Source of the DNA: Microtetraspora malaysiensis | GTDB taxonomy: Bacteria; Actinomycetota; Actinomycetes; Streptosporangiales; Streptosporangiaceae | Direction: 5' to 3' | NCBI RefSeq assembly: GCF_001528665.1 | Contig: NZ_BBYJ01000048.1 | Span: 62,001 to 126,000, forward strand | DNA: 64,000 nt | Shown: in pieces, positions 52,913-62,056 of the stretch | How positions within the stretch are numbered: position 1 is the first letter of the stretch | Layout: each line of letters opens with the position of its first letter | Notes under the pieces: generated by a model | What the model was told of the DNA's origin: nothing | What the model saw: only the letters and a program-made list of their open reading frames with translations | Databases searched by the model: none | Made by a program: the position numbers and the translations under genes

Positions 52913-53099
52913 CGACGAAACCTACTCTCAGCGTGGGAACTGCCGGGGCGGCCGCGCGCGGAACTCCTGGGCTCCCCGCAGTGGGAACACGCTCGAGACC
53001 GTACCGGGCGAGGCGAGCAGGTGCGAAGGGTTTTTGGGGCCCTCGCCCGGCCGGGTCGTCGCGACCGATCAGATCATGCGGGTCGAACGCGATCCTCTG

Positions 53100-54500
53100 T
53101 CACATGTTGATCATGTGACCGGCCAGGCCGTGGATCGCCTCCTTGACCGCCTCGCCCAGCGTCGGGTGCGCGTGGACGTTGCGCGCGACCTCGTTGACGG
53201 TCAGGTCCCACTGCTGGGCCAGGGTCAGCTCCGGCAGCAGCTCCGTGACGTCCGGCCCGATCAGGTGGGCGCCGAGCAGCTCACCGTACTTGGCGTCGCT
53301 GAGGATCTTGACGAAGCCGACGGTGTCGCCGAGGCCGTGCGCCTTGCCGTTCGCGCTGAAGGGGAACTTCGCCACCTTCACGTCGAAGCCCTGCTCGCGC
53401 GCCTGCGCCTCGGTCCAGCCGAAGCTCGCGATCTGCGGCTGGCAGTACGTCGCCCGCGGGATCATGACGTAGTCCAGTTCCATCGTCTCGGCGTCCGCGA
53501 TCGTCTCGGCCGCGACGACCCCCATCGCCTCCGCCGCGTGCGCGAGCATGAGCTTGGCCGTGACGTCGCCGATGGCGTAGATGTGCGGCACGCTCGTCCG
53601 GCACCGCCCGTCGACCTCGATGGCGCCGCGGTCGCTCAGCCGGACCCCGGTGTTCTCCAGCCCGTATCCGGTGACGTTCGGCTGGAAGCCGATGGCCTGC
53701 AGCACCTTGTCGGTTTCCAGGACCTGCTGCTTGCCCTCGTGCGACACCGTGACTCGGACCTTCTCGCCGCTGTCGTCGATGTTCTCGACCCGGGTGGAGG
53801 TCATGACGTTGATGCCGAGCCGCCGGTAGCGCCGCGCCAGCTCGGCCGACACGTCGGCGTCCTCAAGCGGCACCATCCGGTCGAAGAACTCCACGATCGT
53901 GACGTCCACGCCGTAGCTGTTCAGCACGTAGCCGAACTCCACGCCGATCGCGCCCGCGCCGGCGATCACGATGCTGTCCGGCAGGGCGTCGGCCAGGATC
54001 TGCTCCTCGTACGTCACGACCCGCTCGCTGAGCGACGTGCCCGGCAGCAGCCGCGCGCTCGCGCCCGCCGCGATGATGCAGGAGTCGAACGTCACGGTCT
54101 CCGTGCCGCCGCCGTTCAACGTCACCTGCAGCGTGTTGGCGTCGGTGAAGTGGCCGCGCCCCTCGAACTGGGTGATCGCGTTCTTCTTCATCAGATAGTG
54201 GACGCCCTTGACCCGGCCGTCGGCGACCTTGCGGCTGCGCTCGTAGGCCACGCCGTAGTCGAAGCCGACCTGGCCGTCCACGTTGATGCCGTACGTCTTG
54301 GCCTCGTTGGCGAACAGGTGCACCAGCTCGGCGTTGCGCAGCAGCGCCTTCGACGGGATGCAGCCCACGTTGAGGCAGACGCCGCCCCAGTAGCGCTCTT
54401 CGATCACGGCCGTGCGCAGCCCGAGCTGGGCCGCGCGGATCGCGGCGACATATCCCCCGGGGCCGGCGCCCAGCACGACCACATCAAAGTGATTACTCAT
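53100..54500 (-). CDS. lpdA: Dihydrolipoamide dehydrogenase
   Basis: A 466-residue flavoprotein that reoxidises the lipoyl groups of 2-oxo-acid dehydrogenase complexes with NAD. It has the FAD motif [13 protein letters not shown], the redox disulfide in [13 protein letters not shown], the NAD motif [14 protein letters not shown], the second FAD motif [17 protein letters not shown], and the catalytic HAHPTLGE with the His-Glu pair at the C-terminus. The start ATG at 54500 gives the usual [13 protein letters not shown]. Length and all motifs are normal. It is monocistronic. Confidence 0.95.
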   Translation of the reverse strand: MSNHFDVVVLGAGPGGYVAAIRAAQLGLRTAVIEERYWGGVCLNVGCIPSKALLRNAELVHLFANEAKTYGINVDGQVGFDYGVAYERSRKVADGRVKGVHYLMKKNAITQFEGRGHFTDANTLQVTLNGGGTETVTFDSCIIAAGASARLLPGTSLSERVVTYEEQILADALPDSIVIAGAGAIGVEFGYVLNSYGVDVTIVEFFDRMVPLEDADVSAELARRYRRLGINVMTSTRVENIDDSGEKVRVTVSHEGKQQVLETDKVLQAIGFQPNVTGYGLENTGVRLSDRGAIEVDGRCRTSVPHIYAIGDVTAKLMLAHAAEAMGVVAAETIADAETMELDYVMIPRATYCQPQIASFGWTEAQAREQGFDVKVAKFPFSANGKAHGLGDTVGFVKILSDAKYGELLGAHLIGPDVTELLPELTLAQQWDLTVNEVARNVHAHPTLGEAVKEAIHGLAGHMINM

Positions 54501-54588
54501 GCGCCAACAATAGAACGCCGCCGGACCGCGCCCTCCGGCCGCCGAGCCGTCGCCGTACCCGCGCGGAAACGGGCCCGGATACGGGCCT

Positions 54589-54612
54589 GAGGCGGGTCCT
54601 GAGGCGGGTCCG
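54589..54612. repeat. 12-bp tandem duplication
   Basis: GAGGCGGGTCCT is followed directly by GAGGCGGGTCCG, upstream of the methyltransferase gene. A minor local duplication. Confidence 0.5.
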
Positions 54613-54645
54613 GCTGGACGCGCCGCCCCTGGGTAGCGGAGGTGG

Positions 54646-55470
54646 ATGACCACCGAGAAGGTCGCCTTCACCGGCGTGCGGCAGACCCTCCTCGCCACCC
54701 TGTACGGCAGGGCGCTGGACAGCCGCGCGGACCGGCCCATGCTCGGGGACCGGATGGCCGAGGACGCCGTCCGCCGCATCGCGTTCGACTTCACGAGGTT
54801 CCGCCTGACCCCGGGCGAGGCGGCGGTCGTCGCCATGCGGGGGCGGCAGCTCGACGAGTGGACGCGCGCGTTCCTGTCCGACCATCCGGACGCCGTTGTC
54901 GCGCATCTGGGCTGCGGCCTGGACTGCCGGGTCTTCCGGGTCGCTCCCCCGGCCGGGGTCCAGTGGTTCGACGTGGACTATCCCGAGGTGGTCGAGCTGC
55001 GCCGCCGCCTCTATCCGGGACGTCAGGGGTACCGGCTGATCGGCTGCTCGGTCACCGATCCCGCGTGGCTGCCGGACATCCCCCGGGACCGCCCCGCGCT
55101 CGTGGTGGCCGAGGGGCTCACGATGTACCTGTCCGGGCCGGCCATGGAGACGCTCGTCCACCGCGTCGCCAATCACTTCGACGCGGGCGGGGAGGCGGCC
55201 TTCGACGCGGTCAGCCCGCTCGCCGTGCGGTTACAGCGGCTGAACCGCATCCTGCGGACCTCCGGCGCCACTCTCACCTGGGGGCTCGGCGATCCCCGCC
55301 GGCTGGAGGGCTGGGATCCGCGGCTCCGCCTGGTCGCCGAGGTCGCCGCCGTGGAGCTGCCCTGGATCGACCGGCTGCCGTTCCCTTACCGGGTGGCCTG
55401 CCGTGTCATGCGGCTGGTCCCTCCGCTGCGCCGCCTGGGGGTGCTGGTGCGCTACCGCTTCTCGGACTGA
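54646..55470 (+). CDS. SAM-dependent methyltransferase (LCM/PPM O-methyltransferase family)
   Basis: A 274-residue enzyme of the leucine-carboxyl-methyltransferase-like family that includes polyketide O-methyltransferases such as TcmP. It has [16 protein letters not shown] (SAM site), [17 protein letters not shown] (acidic loop) and [21 protein letters not shown] precedes the ATG. No biosynthetic genes are near, so the acceptor is unknown. The gene ends 13 bp before the end of the convergent phosphotransferase gene. Confidence 0.85.
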   Translation: MTTEKVAFTGVRQTLLATLYGRALDSRADRPMLGDRMAEDAVRRIAFDFTRFRLTPGEAAVVAMRGRQLDEWTRAFLSDHPDAVVAHLGCGLDCRVFRVAPPAGVQWFDVDYPEVVELRRRLYPGRQGYRLIGCSVTDPAWLPDIPRDRPALVVAEGLTMYLSGPAMETLVHRVANHFDAGGEAAFDAVSPLAVRLQRLNRILRTSGATLTWGLGDPRRLEGWDPRLRLVAEVAAVELPWIDRLPFPYRVACRVMRLVPPLRRLGVLVRYRFSD

Positions 55471-55483
55471 ACCCGCCGGGGCG

Positions 55484-56323
55484 TCAGGCGCCCTCGACGA
55501 GGTGGCGGCGCAGCTCGTCCTCGTGGGCGTCGAGCCAGGAGCCCGCCCTGCGGATGCGCTCCCCCGCCCCCTCGGCCCATCGGCGCGCCCAGTCACCGCC
55601 GAGCGTCAGGGCACGCGTCCGGGTCGCGACGTACGAGCGGCCGAGCCGGGTCCGCGCCGTGTCGACCAGGCGTAGCCGATCCCGTACGGCGAGGCCGTAC
55701 GCGTCGCAGAAGAGCCGCAGCCGGGGGCCGACGTCCAGTCCGCGTTGGCGGGGATCGCGGTCGATGGGGTCGGCGATCGGCGCCCAGTGCCGCAGCGTCG
55801 TGACCACGTCGAACAGCCGGGTCGTCGGCCGGGCCAGGTCGAAGTCGATCAGCGCGTACGGCACGGGCCGGCCGGACGGGCCGGGGCGGAAGACGACGTT
55901 CTCCGGGGTGACGTCGCAGTGGCCGACCAACTCGGGCGACTCGTCCGCCTGGGACCCCTGCTCCCAGACCGCGTCCGGCGGCGGGACGAAACTCTCGGCG
56001 GCGTCGTGGAAGCGGCGCAGCAGGCGGGCCAGCCCGGCGAGGGTCTCGTCGGACACCGCCCAGGCGGGCAGCGGCCGGGTGGCCGTCTCCCCGTCGACGA
56101 AGGTCAGGATCTCGCGGTCCTGCCCGTCGATTCCGAGCGCGCGCGGGGCGCCGTCGAATCCCACGGCCTCAAGGTGCGCGAGCAGGGCGTGTACGGACGG
56201 CGAGGCGGCCGTCATGGGGCGCCGCACGGTGGTCCCGACCCGTACGATCCTTTCCTCTTCGGTGTCGAAGGCGATCTCTACGGGGGCCGCGCTGACGAAC
56301 ATAGCCTTCGAGATTAGACCCAT
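55484..56323 (-). CDS. APH-family phosphotransferase
   Basis: A 279-residue kinase-fold protein: Brenner motif VGHCDVTPENVVF with the catalytic Asp, and LIDFDLARP (metal-binding Asp) as in aminoglycoside and choline kinases. An N-terminal lobe (VRRPMTAASPSVHALLAHLEAVGFDGAP) precedes it. The ATG at 56302 (MFVSAAPVE) is an alternative start. The substrate is unknown: this family covers resistance enzymes as well as metabolic kinases. Confidence 0.85.
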   Translation of the reverse strand: MGLISKAMFVSAAPVEIAFDTEEERIVRVGTTVRRPMTAASPSVHALLAHLEAVGFDGAPRALGIDGQDREILTFVDGETATRPLPAWAVSDETLAGLARLLRRFHDAAESFVPPPDAVWEQGSQADESPELVGHCDVTPENVVFRPGPSGRPVPYALIDFDLARPTTRLFDVVTTLRHWAPIADPIDRDPRQRGLDVGPRLRLFCDAYGLAVRDRLRLVDTARTRLGRSYVATRTRALTLGGDWARRWAEGAGERIRRAGSWLDAHEDELRRHLVEGA

Positions 56324-56434
56324 CGGTCCGCCGATGTACCGATTTTCGGCATGGTCATCCGCGCCGTCACGGCCGTACGCCCCCGGCCACCCCGTCGGGA
56401 CAGGGTCCCGCGCCCGCGTGCCGACCCGCCGCTG

Positions 56435-57529
56435 TCACGCCGTGGGGGCGAGCGGCGCCGCGACCGCGGGCCCGCCGGAGCCACCGGACTCGCCGGAGCC
56501 GAGGAGCAGCCGGCGGACCTCACGCGCCACCTCGCGTCCCGCGCGGTTCGCGCCGACCGTGCTGGCGGACGGGCCGTACCCCACCAGGTGGAGCCGGGGC
56601 TCGGCGACCACGCGGGTGCCGTCCATCCGGATACCGCCGCCCGGCTCGCGCAGCCGCAACGGCGCGAGGTGGTCGATCGCGGAGCGGAACCCGGTGGCCC
56701 AGACGATCACGTCGGCGTCCTCCGTCCGGCCGTCGTCCCACGCCACACCGCCCGGCGTGATCCGCGCGAACATCGGCAGCCGGTTCAACGCGCCCTTGGC
56801 CAGCGCTTCGCGTACGACGGTGGTGTAGCCGAGGCCGGTCACGCTGACGACGCTCTGCGGCGGCAGCCCGGCCCGGACGCGCTCCTCCACCAGCGCGACG
56901 GCGGCCCGTCCCTCCTCGGCGTCGAAGTCGTCCGTACGGAACACCGGCGGGCGGCGGGTCACCCAGAGCGTGGCTTCGGCGACGCCCGCGATCTCGGACA
57001 GCACGTGCGCCGCCGAGTTGCCGCCGCCCACCACGACCACGCGCCGACCGGCGAACTCCTCCGGGCCCCGGTAGTCGACGTAATGGAGCTGCCGGCCCGC
57101 GAACGTGGCGGCCCCCGGAGAGAACGGCCAGTAGGGGCGGCTCCACGTCCCGGTGGCGTTCACCACCGCGCGCGCCGCCCACTCGCCGCGCGAGCTCGTG
57201 ACCAGGAGCCGGTCGCCGTCGCGGCGCACGGAGCGGACCCGCACCGGCCGCAGCACCGGCAGCCGCATCTGGGTCTCGTACCGGGCGAAGTACGCGGGGA
57301 CGACCCGGGCGGCCGGCAGGCCCCCGTCGTCCGGCGGGGACAACCGCGCGCCGGGCAGGTCGAAGATCCCGTGAACCTTGTCCATGGTCAGGGTGGGCGA
57401 ACGATGCCGCCATGCCCCGCCCGGTCCGGCGTCCGCGTCTATGATCACGAACTCGATCCCGAACCGGCGCAGGAAGTACGCGGCGGACAGCCCCGCCTGT
57501 CCCGCGCCGATGACGACGGCGTCGACCAT
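56435..57529 (-). CDS. Flavin-containing monooxygenase-like oxidoreductase
   Basis: A 364-residue FAD/NADPH enzyme: FAD motif VVIGAGQAGLSAAYFL at the start, a YxxxF-type region, NADPH motif VVVVGGGNSAAHVLSE, and the ATGFRS box near the end, as in class B flavoprotein monooxygenases. The ATG at 57529 is used; a GTG nine bases upstream is equally possible. The C-terminus ends in a Gly/Ser/Ala-rich tail. The likely reaction is oxidation of a nitrogen, sulfur or carbonyl compound. Isolated, with no operon partner. Confidence 0.85.
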   Translation of the reverse strand: MVDAVVIGAGQAGLSAAYFLRRFGIEFVIIDADAGPGGAWRHRSPTLTMDKVHGIFDLPGARLSPPDDGGLPAARVVPAYFARYETQMRLPVLRPVRVRSVRRDGDRLLVTSSRGEWAARAVVNATGTWSRPYWPFSPGAATFAGRQLHYVDYRGPEEFAGRRVVVVGGGNSAAHVLSEIAGVAEATLWVTRRPPVFRTDDFDAEEGRAAVALVEERVRAGLPPQSVVSVTGLGYTTVVREALAKGALNRLPMFARITPGGVAWDDGRTEDADVIVWATGFRSAIDHLAPLRLREPGGGIRMDGTRVVAEPRLHLVGYGPSASTVGANRAGREVAREVRRLLLGSGESGGSGGPAVAAPLAPTA

Positions 57530-57733
57530 GGTGCTCACGCCGGTGGTCAACACGCGGAAAGCGTTGTGCCTTCCCCCGTCCGCCGGCCGGCCCCTGACGG
57601 AGTCACGGCGCCACCTCCGGAACGTCCGGGTCGCAGGCGGCGGGCGGTCGCCTTCACCGGGTCTTGACCAGGACCACGGCATCGTCCGGGCGATCCCCGG
57701 ATATCCGGCGGTTTCCTGGGTAGGAGTGAGAAG

Positions 57734-58492
57734 ATGTTTGTCCTGTCATCCGGTCAAGGCCTCCCCCAGATAGGCGAACTCGCGCTGGCCATCGTGCTGT
57801 CCGCGGCCATCGGCCTCGAACGCGAGCTGCGCTTCAAGAACGCCGGCCTGCGCACGCACGCCCTGGTCGGCCTCGGTGCCGCCCTGTTCATGCTGGTCAG
57901 CAAGTACGGCTTCTTCGACGTCCTCGGCGACAACGTCTCCCTCGACCCGTCGCGGGTCGCCGCCCAGGTCGTCACGGGCATCGGTTTCATCGGCGGCGGG
58001 CTCATCTTCGTCCGGCGCGACGCCGTACGCGGGCTCACCACCGCCGCCGTGGTCTGGGTGACGGCGGCGATCGGCATGGCGTGCGGCGCCGGCCTGCCGG
58101 TGCTCGCGGTCGCGGTCACCGCCGGGCACTTCATGGTCATCCTCGGCCTCAACCCCGTCGTGCGCCGCCTCCGCATGCACGCCGACACCATGTCCCACCT
58201 GCGCCTCGTCTACCTCGCCGGAGCCGGCACGCTGCGCGACGCGCTCGTGACGTGTACGCGGCGCGGCTTCGTGGTGACCGAGGTCGCCACGGAGCGCGTC
58301 CACGGTGAGATCCCCGACGCGGGCCGCGCGGACGGGCACGAGCGCGCCGAGCCCGGCCCGGTGGGAGGGCGCACCGTCGTGGTCACCCTCGGGCTGCTCG
58401 GCCGCGGCTCGGTCACCGATCTGACCGCGGAGCTGAGCGAGCTGCCCGCGGTGCTCGCGGTGAGCGCGGGCAACGCCCTGGACCGCGACTGA
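57734..58492 (+). CDS. MgtC/SapB family membrane protein
   Basis: A 252-residue membrane protein with four to five helices and the MgtC signature: AIVLSAAIGLERELRFKNAGLRTHALVGLGAALFMLVS, VVTGIGFIGGGLIF and GLTTAAVVWVTAAIGMACGAG. The C-terminal 90 residues are a soluble ACT-like tail. MgtC proteins affect magnesium limitation survival and membrane potential; the role in actinomycetes is unclear. Tandem CCGTCCCC-like units follow the stop. Confidence 0.88.
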   Translation: MFVLSSGQGLPQIGELALAIVLSAAIGLERELRFKNAGLRTHALVGLGAALFMLVSKYGFFDVLGDNVSLDPSRVAAQVVTGIGFIGGGLIFVRRDAVRGLTTAAVVWVTAAIGMACGAGLPVLAVAVTAGHFMVILGLNPVVRRLRMHADTMSHLRLVYLAGAGTLRDALVTCTRRGFVVTEVATERVHGEIPDAGRADGHERAEPGPVGGRTVVVTLGLLGRGSVTDLTAELSELPAVLAVSAGNALDRD

Positions 58493-58598
58493 CCGCGACT
58501 GCCCGAACCCCCCGCGTCGTCCCCTGCCGTCCCTGGCCGTCCCCGACCGTCCCCCGAACGAGCGATCGAGCCCCCGTCGGCGCCCGCTCCGGCGCCGC

Positions 58599-59261
58599 GT
58601 GAACCCGAACCCGGCCTCGTGGCGAGACAGGATGTCCCTGTCCCCCATGGAAGGCCGTCCACGTGTCATGGTGCATCCGTTGACCGCACTGCCGGCGAAC
58701 CCGGTCCGCGACGCGGACCTCATCGGCGAATCCCGGACCGATCCGGAGGCGTTCGCCGTCCTTTTTGATCGCTACTCCAGGATGTTGTACAGATATGTCT
58801 CCCAGCGGCTCGGCCCGGAGGTCGCCGAGGACCTGGTCGGCGAGACGTTCCTGATCGCCTTCGCCCGGCGGGACCGCTACGACGCGGCCTATCCCGACGC
58901 GCGGCCATGGCTCTTCGGCATCGTCACCAAGCTCGTCTCGCGGCACCGCCGCACCGAGGCCGCCCGCTATCGCGCGCTGCTGCGGACCCCGGCCGACGAC
59001 GTGGTCGACTCCCCCGCCGACCGGGTGGCCGCCGGGGTCACCGCCAGGTCCGCCCGCCCGGCGCTCGCCCGCGCCCTGGCCGCGCTGCCCGCGCGTGATC
59101 GAGACGTCCTGTTGCTGTTCGCCTGGGGCGACCTGTCGTACGAGGAGGTCGCGCGGGCCCTGGACATCCCGATCGGCACCGTGCGTTCCCGTCTGAACCG
59201 GGCCAGGAAGAAGGTCCGCGCCGCTCTCGGCAATACCGACCCGATGCACGAGGAGGCGTGA
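58599..59261 (+). CDS. ECF-type RNA polymerase sigma factor
   Basis: A 220-residue sigma-70 family protein of ECF size. Region 2 is DPEAFAVLFDRYSRMLYRYVSQRLG and AEDLVGETFLIAFARR; region 4 is ALAALPARDRDVLLLFAWGDLSYEEVARALDIPIGTVRSRLNRARKKVR. ATGs at 58632 and 58668 are alternative starts. The stop is followed after 2 bp by an LCP-domain gene, so the two are coupled; the partner would be the expected place for an anti-sigma factor. Confidence 0.88.
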   Translation: MNPNPASWRDRMSLSPMEGRPRVMVHPLTALPANPVRDADLIGESRTDPEAFAVLFDRYSRMLYRYVSQRLGPEVAEDLVGETFLIAFARRDRYDAAYPDARPWLFGIVTKLVSRHRRTEAARYRALLRTPADDVVDSPADRVAAGVTARSARPALARALAALPARDRDVLLLFAWGDLSYEEVARALDIPIGTVRSRLNRARKKVRAALGNTDPMHEEA

Positions 59262-59263
59262 CC

Positions 59264-60343
59264 ATGGACGACCTGAATCTGCTCCGCGACCTCGGCCGCG
59301 AGCTGGAGCACGAGCCCCCGGCCTCGCTCGCGCACCAGCGGCGGCGCCTGCTCGACCCCTCCGCCCGGAGCCGGTCCGCGCGGGCCGGCGGATCCCGCCG
59401 TACGCGCACCTGGGCGATGGTCGCCCTGGCGGCCGGGCTCACCGCGGCCGTCGTCACCGTGCCGACCGTGCTGCTCAGTGGATCCGGGACCGGACGCCCC
59501 GCCGGCTCCCTCACCGAGGCGGGCGTGGAGGCGCCCACCGGACCGCTCAACCTGCTGTTGATCGGCTCCGACACCCGCGAGGGGGCCAACGCGAAGTACG
59601 GCCCGCGGATGGCCGACTACCCCGGGCGGAGCGACACGCTGGTCCTGGTACACCTGGCCGCCGACCGGAAGAGCGCCGAGGCGGTGAGCATCCCCAGGGA
59701 CTCGATGGTCCGGATCCCCGAATGCCGGACGGGCGACGGCAAGAAGGCCCCCGCCCACGTCGGAATGATCAATTCGGCGTACGCCGATGGCGGGCTCGCC
59801 TGCGCCCGCAAGACGATGGAGACGTTGACCGGCGTCACCGTCGATTACGCGATGGCGATCGACTTCTCCGGGTTCAAGGACATGATCGACGCTCTCGGAG
59901 GCGTGGAGATCACCGTGCCGAAGGCGGTGGACGACCCCAAGGCGAAGCTGCGCATGCCCGCCGGCCGGCAGGTGCTCAACGGCGAGCAGGCCCTGGGATA
60001 CGCCCGGCTCCGCTACGCGCTGGGCGACGGATCCGACCTTTCGCGGATCAAGCGCCAGCAGGTGCTGATGCGCGGCATCATCAAGAAGGCCGCGGGCCTG
60101 CCTACCGACCCGGTTCGGCTCCCGGCCTTCCTGAAGGCCGTGCAGGCCTCGGTCAAGACCGAGCCCGGGCTGAACGTGGAGGAGATGGTCGCCCTCGCCC
60201 GCGGCCTGGCGGGGATGAAGCCGAGCGACACCCGCTTCGTCACGATCCCGTGGACGCCCTACTCGGAGGACCCCAACCGCGTCTCCTGGAAGCAGCCGGA
60301 GGCGGACCAGCTGTTCAAGCGGATCGCGAGCGACAGCCGGTAA
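59264..60343 (+). CDS. LytR-CpsA-Psr (LCP) family protein with anti-sigma-like N-terminus
   Basis: A 359-residue protein: a short charged cytoplasmic start (DLNLLRDLGRELEHEPPASLAHQRRRLL), one membrane helix (MVALAAGLTAAVVTVPTVLL) and an extracellular LCP domain (LNLLLIGSDTRE, SDTLVLVHLAADRK, AVSIPRDSMVRIP, IDFSGFKDMIDALGGVEI, GEQALGYARLRY, DLSRIKRQQ). LCP enzymes attach glycopolymers to peptidoglycan. The ATG at 59264 is best, with GAGGAGG seven bases upstream; a GTG at 59258 is too close to that site. The N-terminus looks like that of actinobacterial membrane anti-sigma proteins found after ECF genes. Confidence 0.88.
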   Translation: MDDLNLLRDLGRELEHEPPASLAHQRRRLLDPSARSRSARAGGSRRTRTWAMVALAAGLTAAVVTVPTVLLSGSGTGRPAGSLTEAGVEAPTGPLNLLLIGSDTREGANAKYGPRMADYPGRSDTLVLVHLAADRKSAEAVSIPRDSMVRIPECRTGDGKKAPAHVGMINSAYADGGLACARKTMETLTGVTVDYAMAIDFSGFKDMIDALGGVEITVPKAVDDPKAKLRMPAGRQVLNGEQALGYARLRYALGDGSDLSRIKRQQVLMRGIIKKAAGLPTDPVRLPAFLKAVQASVKTEPGLNVEEMVALARGLAGMKPSDTRFVTIPWTPYSEDPNRVSWKQPEADQLFKRIASDSR

Positions 60344-60349
60344 CCGGGG

Positions 60350-60418
60350 CGCCCCGCGGGCCGGACGGCTCGCGCCACGAGGAGTTCTCCCAGGAGGAAC
60401 CTCCCGGCCCGCGGGGCG
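60350..60418. terminator. Strong terminator: 15-bp perfect stem
   Basis: CGCCCCGCGGGCCGG (60350-60364) pairs exactly with 60404-60418 over a 39-nt loop that contains a weaker inner hairpin. It starts seven bases after the LCP stop and separates it from the following importer operon. There is no T-tract, as is common in actinomycetes. Confidence 0.75.
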
Positions 60419-60431
60419 TCACGCCGATTTA

Positions 60432-60465
60432 TCGCAAATAGCTCGCAATAACGTTGAACTTGCAA
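60432..60465. promoter_or_regulatory. Putative Nur (nickel-responsive Fur-type) box
   Basis: TCGCAA at 60432-60437 and 60443-60448 are separated by five bases, and TTGCAA follows at 60460-60465. The Streptomyces Nur box is described as two TTGCAA-like halves with a 5-bp spacer. It lies 32 bp before the start of the solute-binding protein gene and overlaps the likely promoter, in an AT-rich island. If correct, the operon is repressed by nickel. Confidence 0.5.
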
Positions 60466-60496
60466 TTACTTGGGGCGGCGTTCTACCTTCGGCGTC

Positions 60497-62056
60497 ATGA
60501 GAAGCGCCCTGACCCGGCTCGCCCTCGTCGCGACCGTCGGACTGTCCGCCGCCTGCTCGGCCGCCCCCGCCACGGACCGCCCCGCGAGAACGGACACATT
60601 CGTCGCCGGGCTCGGCTCGGAACCCGACTCGCTGAACCCGGTGCTGGGATACGCCGCGGACGGCGGCTCGCTCATGTTCGACGGACTGGTCAGCAGGAAC
60701 GCCGACCTGAGCCTGCGCCCCGCGCTCGCCACCACCGTGCCCGAAGTCAACGGGAAGACCGTGTCGTTCACGCTGCGCTCCGGCGTGACCTTCCACGACG
60801 GCACCCCGCTGACCAGCAAGGACGTCGCCTACACCTACCGCACGGTGCTGGACGAGAAGAACGACTCCGCCATCCGCGGCGACTACGCGGCGATCGAGTC
60901 CGTCGAGGCACCCGACCCGGCGACGGTCGTCTTCCACCTGAAGTACCCGTACGCGCCGATCCTGCAGCGGTCCACGTTGGGCATCGTGCCGGACGGGAGC
61001 CTGGAACGTTCCGGCTTCGAGGCCAAGCCGGTCGGCAGCGGGCCGTACCGGTTCGTGTCCCGGACGCCGGGCGACAAGATCGTGATGGAGGCGAACCCGT
61101 CCTACTGGGACGGCGCGCCGGCGATCAAGAAGCTGGTGCTGGCGTTCTCCTCCGACGACAACGTCCGGGCCACCCGCATGGCGGCCGGGGAGTTCGACGC
61201 GGTCGAGCTGCCGCCCAAGGCCGCCGCGCGGTTCGAGAACACCGACGGTCTGACCGTCCACCGGGTGCCGAGCGCCGACTACCGGGGCGTGATGTTCCCG
61301 ATGAACGAGCCGGTCACCGGCGACCTCGCCATCCGCAAGGCGGTCAACCTCGCCGTGGACCGGGCCGCCATGGTGAAGACGATCCTCGCCGGGGCCGGCC
61401 GTCCCGCGTTCGGGCCGATCCCTCCGGATACGACCTGGCACAACCCCGCCGTCGAGGGCTCCCCCGCCGCCGACCAGGCCCAGGCCGTACGGGTGCTTGA
61501 GGAGGCCGGTTGGGTCGCGGGAGCCGACGGCGTACGGGCGAAGAAGGGGACGGCCGCGCGGTTCACGCTGATGTACCCCGCCGGCGACTCGCTGCGCAAG
61601 GAGCTCGCCCTCGCGGCGGCCTCCGACGCGAAGAAGGTCGGCATCGACATCCGGCCGACCGGCCTGGACTGGGACGCCATCGAGCCGCGGATGAGCAAGG
61701 ACGCCCTGATGATGGGCATGGGCACGCCGTTCGACCCCGACTACACCAACTTCGAGACGTTCCACTCCCAGTTCGCCGGCAAGGGCTTCTTCAACCCCGG
61801 CCACTACAAGTCGCCCGAGGTGGACGCGCTGCTGGAGAAGGGCCGCGAGGAGACCGACCCGGCCGCCCGCAAGGAGGCCTACGACGCCGTGCAGCGGCGC
61901 ATCCGCGACGACGAGGCCTGGGCGTACCTGGTCTTCCTTGAGCACGTGTACGTCGTGCGCGGCGCGTGGACGGGCGTCGCCCCGAGCGTGGAGGCGCACG
62001 AGCACGCGGCCGGCGGCCTGTTCCGCAACCTGGCCGAGTGGAGGCCGGCCGCGTGA
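60497..62056 (+). CDS. ABC transporter solute-binding lipoprotein (NikA/OppA-like)
   Basis: A 519-residue family 5 binding protein. The ATG at 60497 gives a signal peptide with lipobox SAAC (LVATVGLSAACSAAP). Family signs are GSEPDSLNPVL, LRPALATTVPEVNGKTVSFTLRSGVTFHDGTPLTSKDVAYT, VGSGPYRFVS, EANPSYWDG and RKAVNLAVDRAAM. The downstream genes give a full importer. A nickel or metallophore ligand is suggested by the putative Nur box; a peptide ligand is the alternative. It is not closely similar to the dppA-like protein at 8743. Confidence 0.88.
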   Translation: MRSALTRLALVATVGLSAACSAAPATDRPARTDTFVAGLGSEPDSLNPVLGYAADGGSLMFDGLVSRNADLSLRPALATTVPEVNGKTVSFTLRSGVTFHDGTPLTSKDVAYTYRTVLDEKNDSAIRGDYAAIESVEAPDPATVVFHLKYPYAPILQRSTLGIVPDGSLERSGFEAKPVGSGPYRFVSRTPGDKIVMEANPSYWDGAPAIKKLVLAFSSDDNVRATRMAAGEFDAVELPPKAAARFENTDGLTVHRVPSADYRGVMFPMNEPVTGDLAIRKAVNLAVDRAAMVKTILAGAGRPAFGPIPPDTTWHNPAVEGSPAADQAQAVRVLEEAGWVAGADGVRAKKGTAARFTLMYPAGDSLRKELALAAASDAKKVGIDIRPTGLDWDAIEPRMSKDALMMGMGTPFDPDYTNFETFHSQFAGKGFFNPGHYKSPEVDALLEKGREETDPAARKEAYDAVQRRIRDDEAWAYLVFLEHVYVVRGAWTGVAPSVEAHEHAAGGLFRNLAEWRPAA

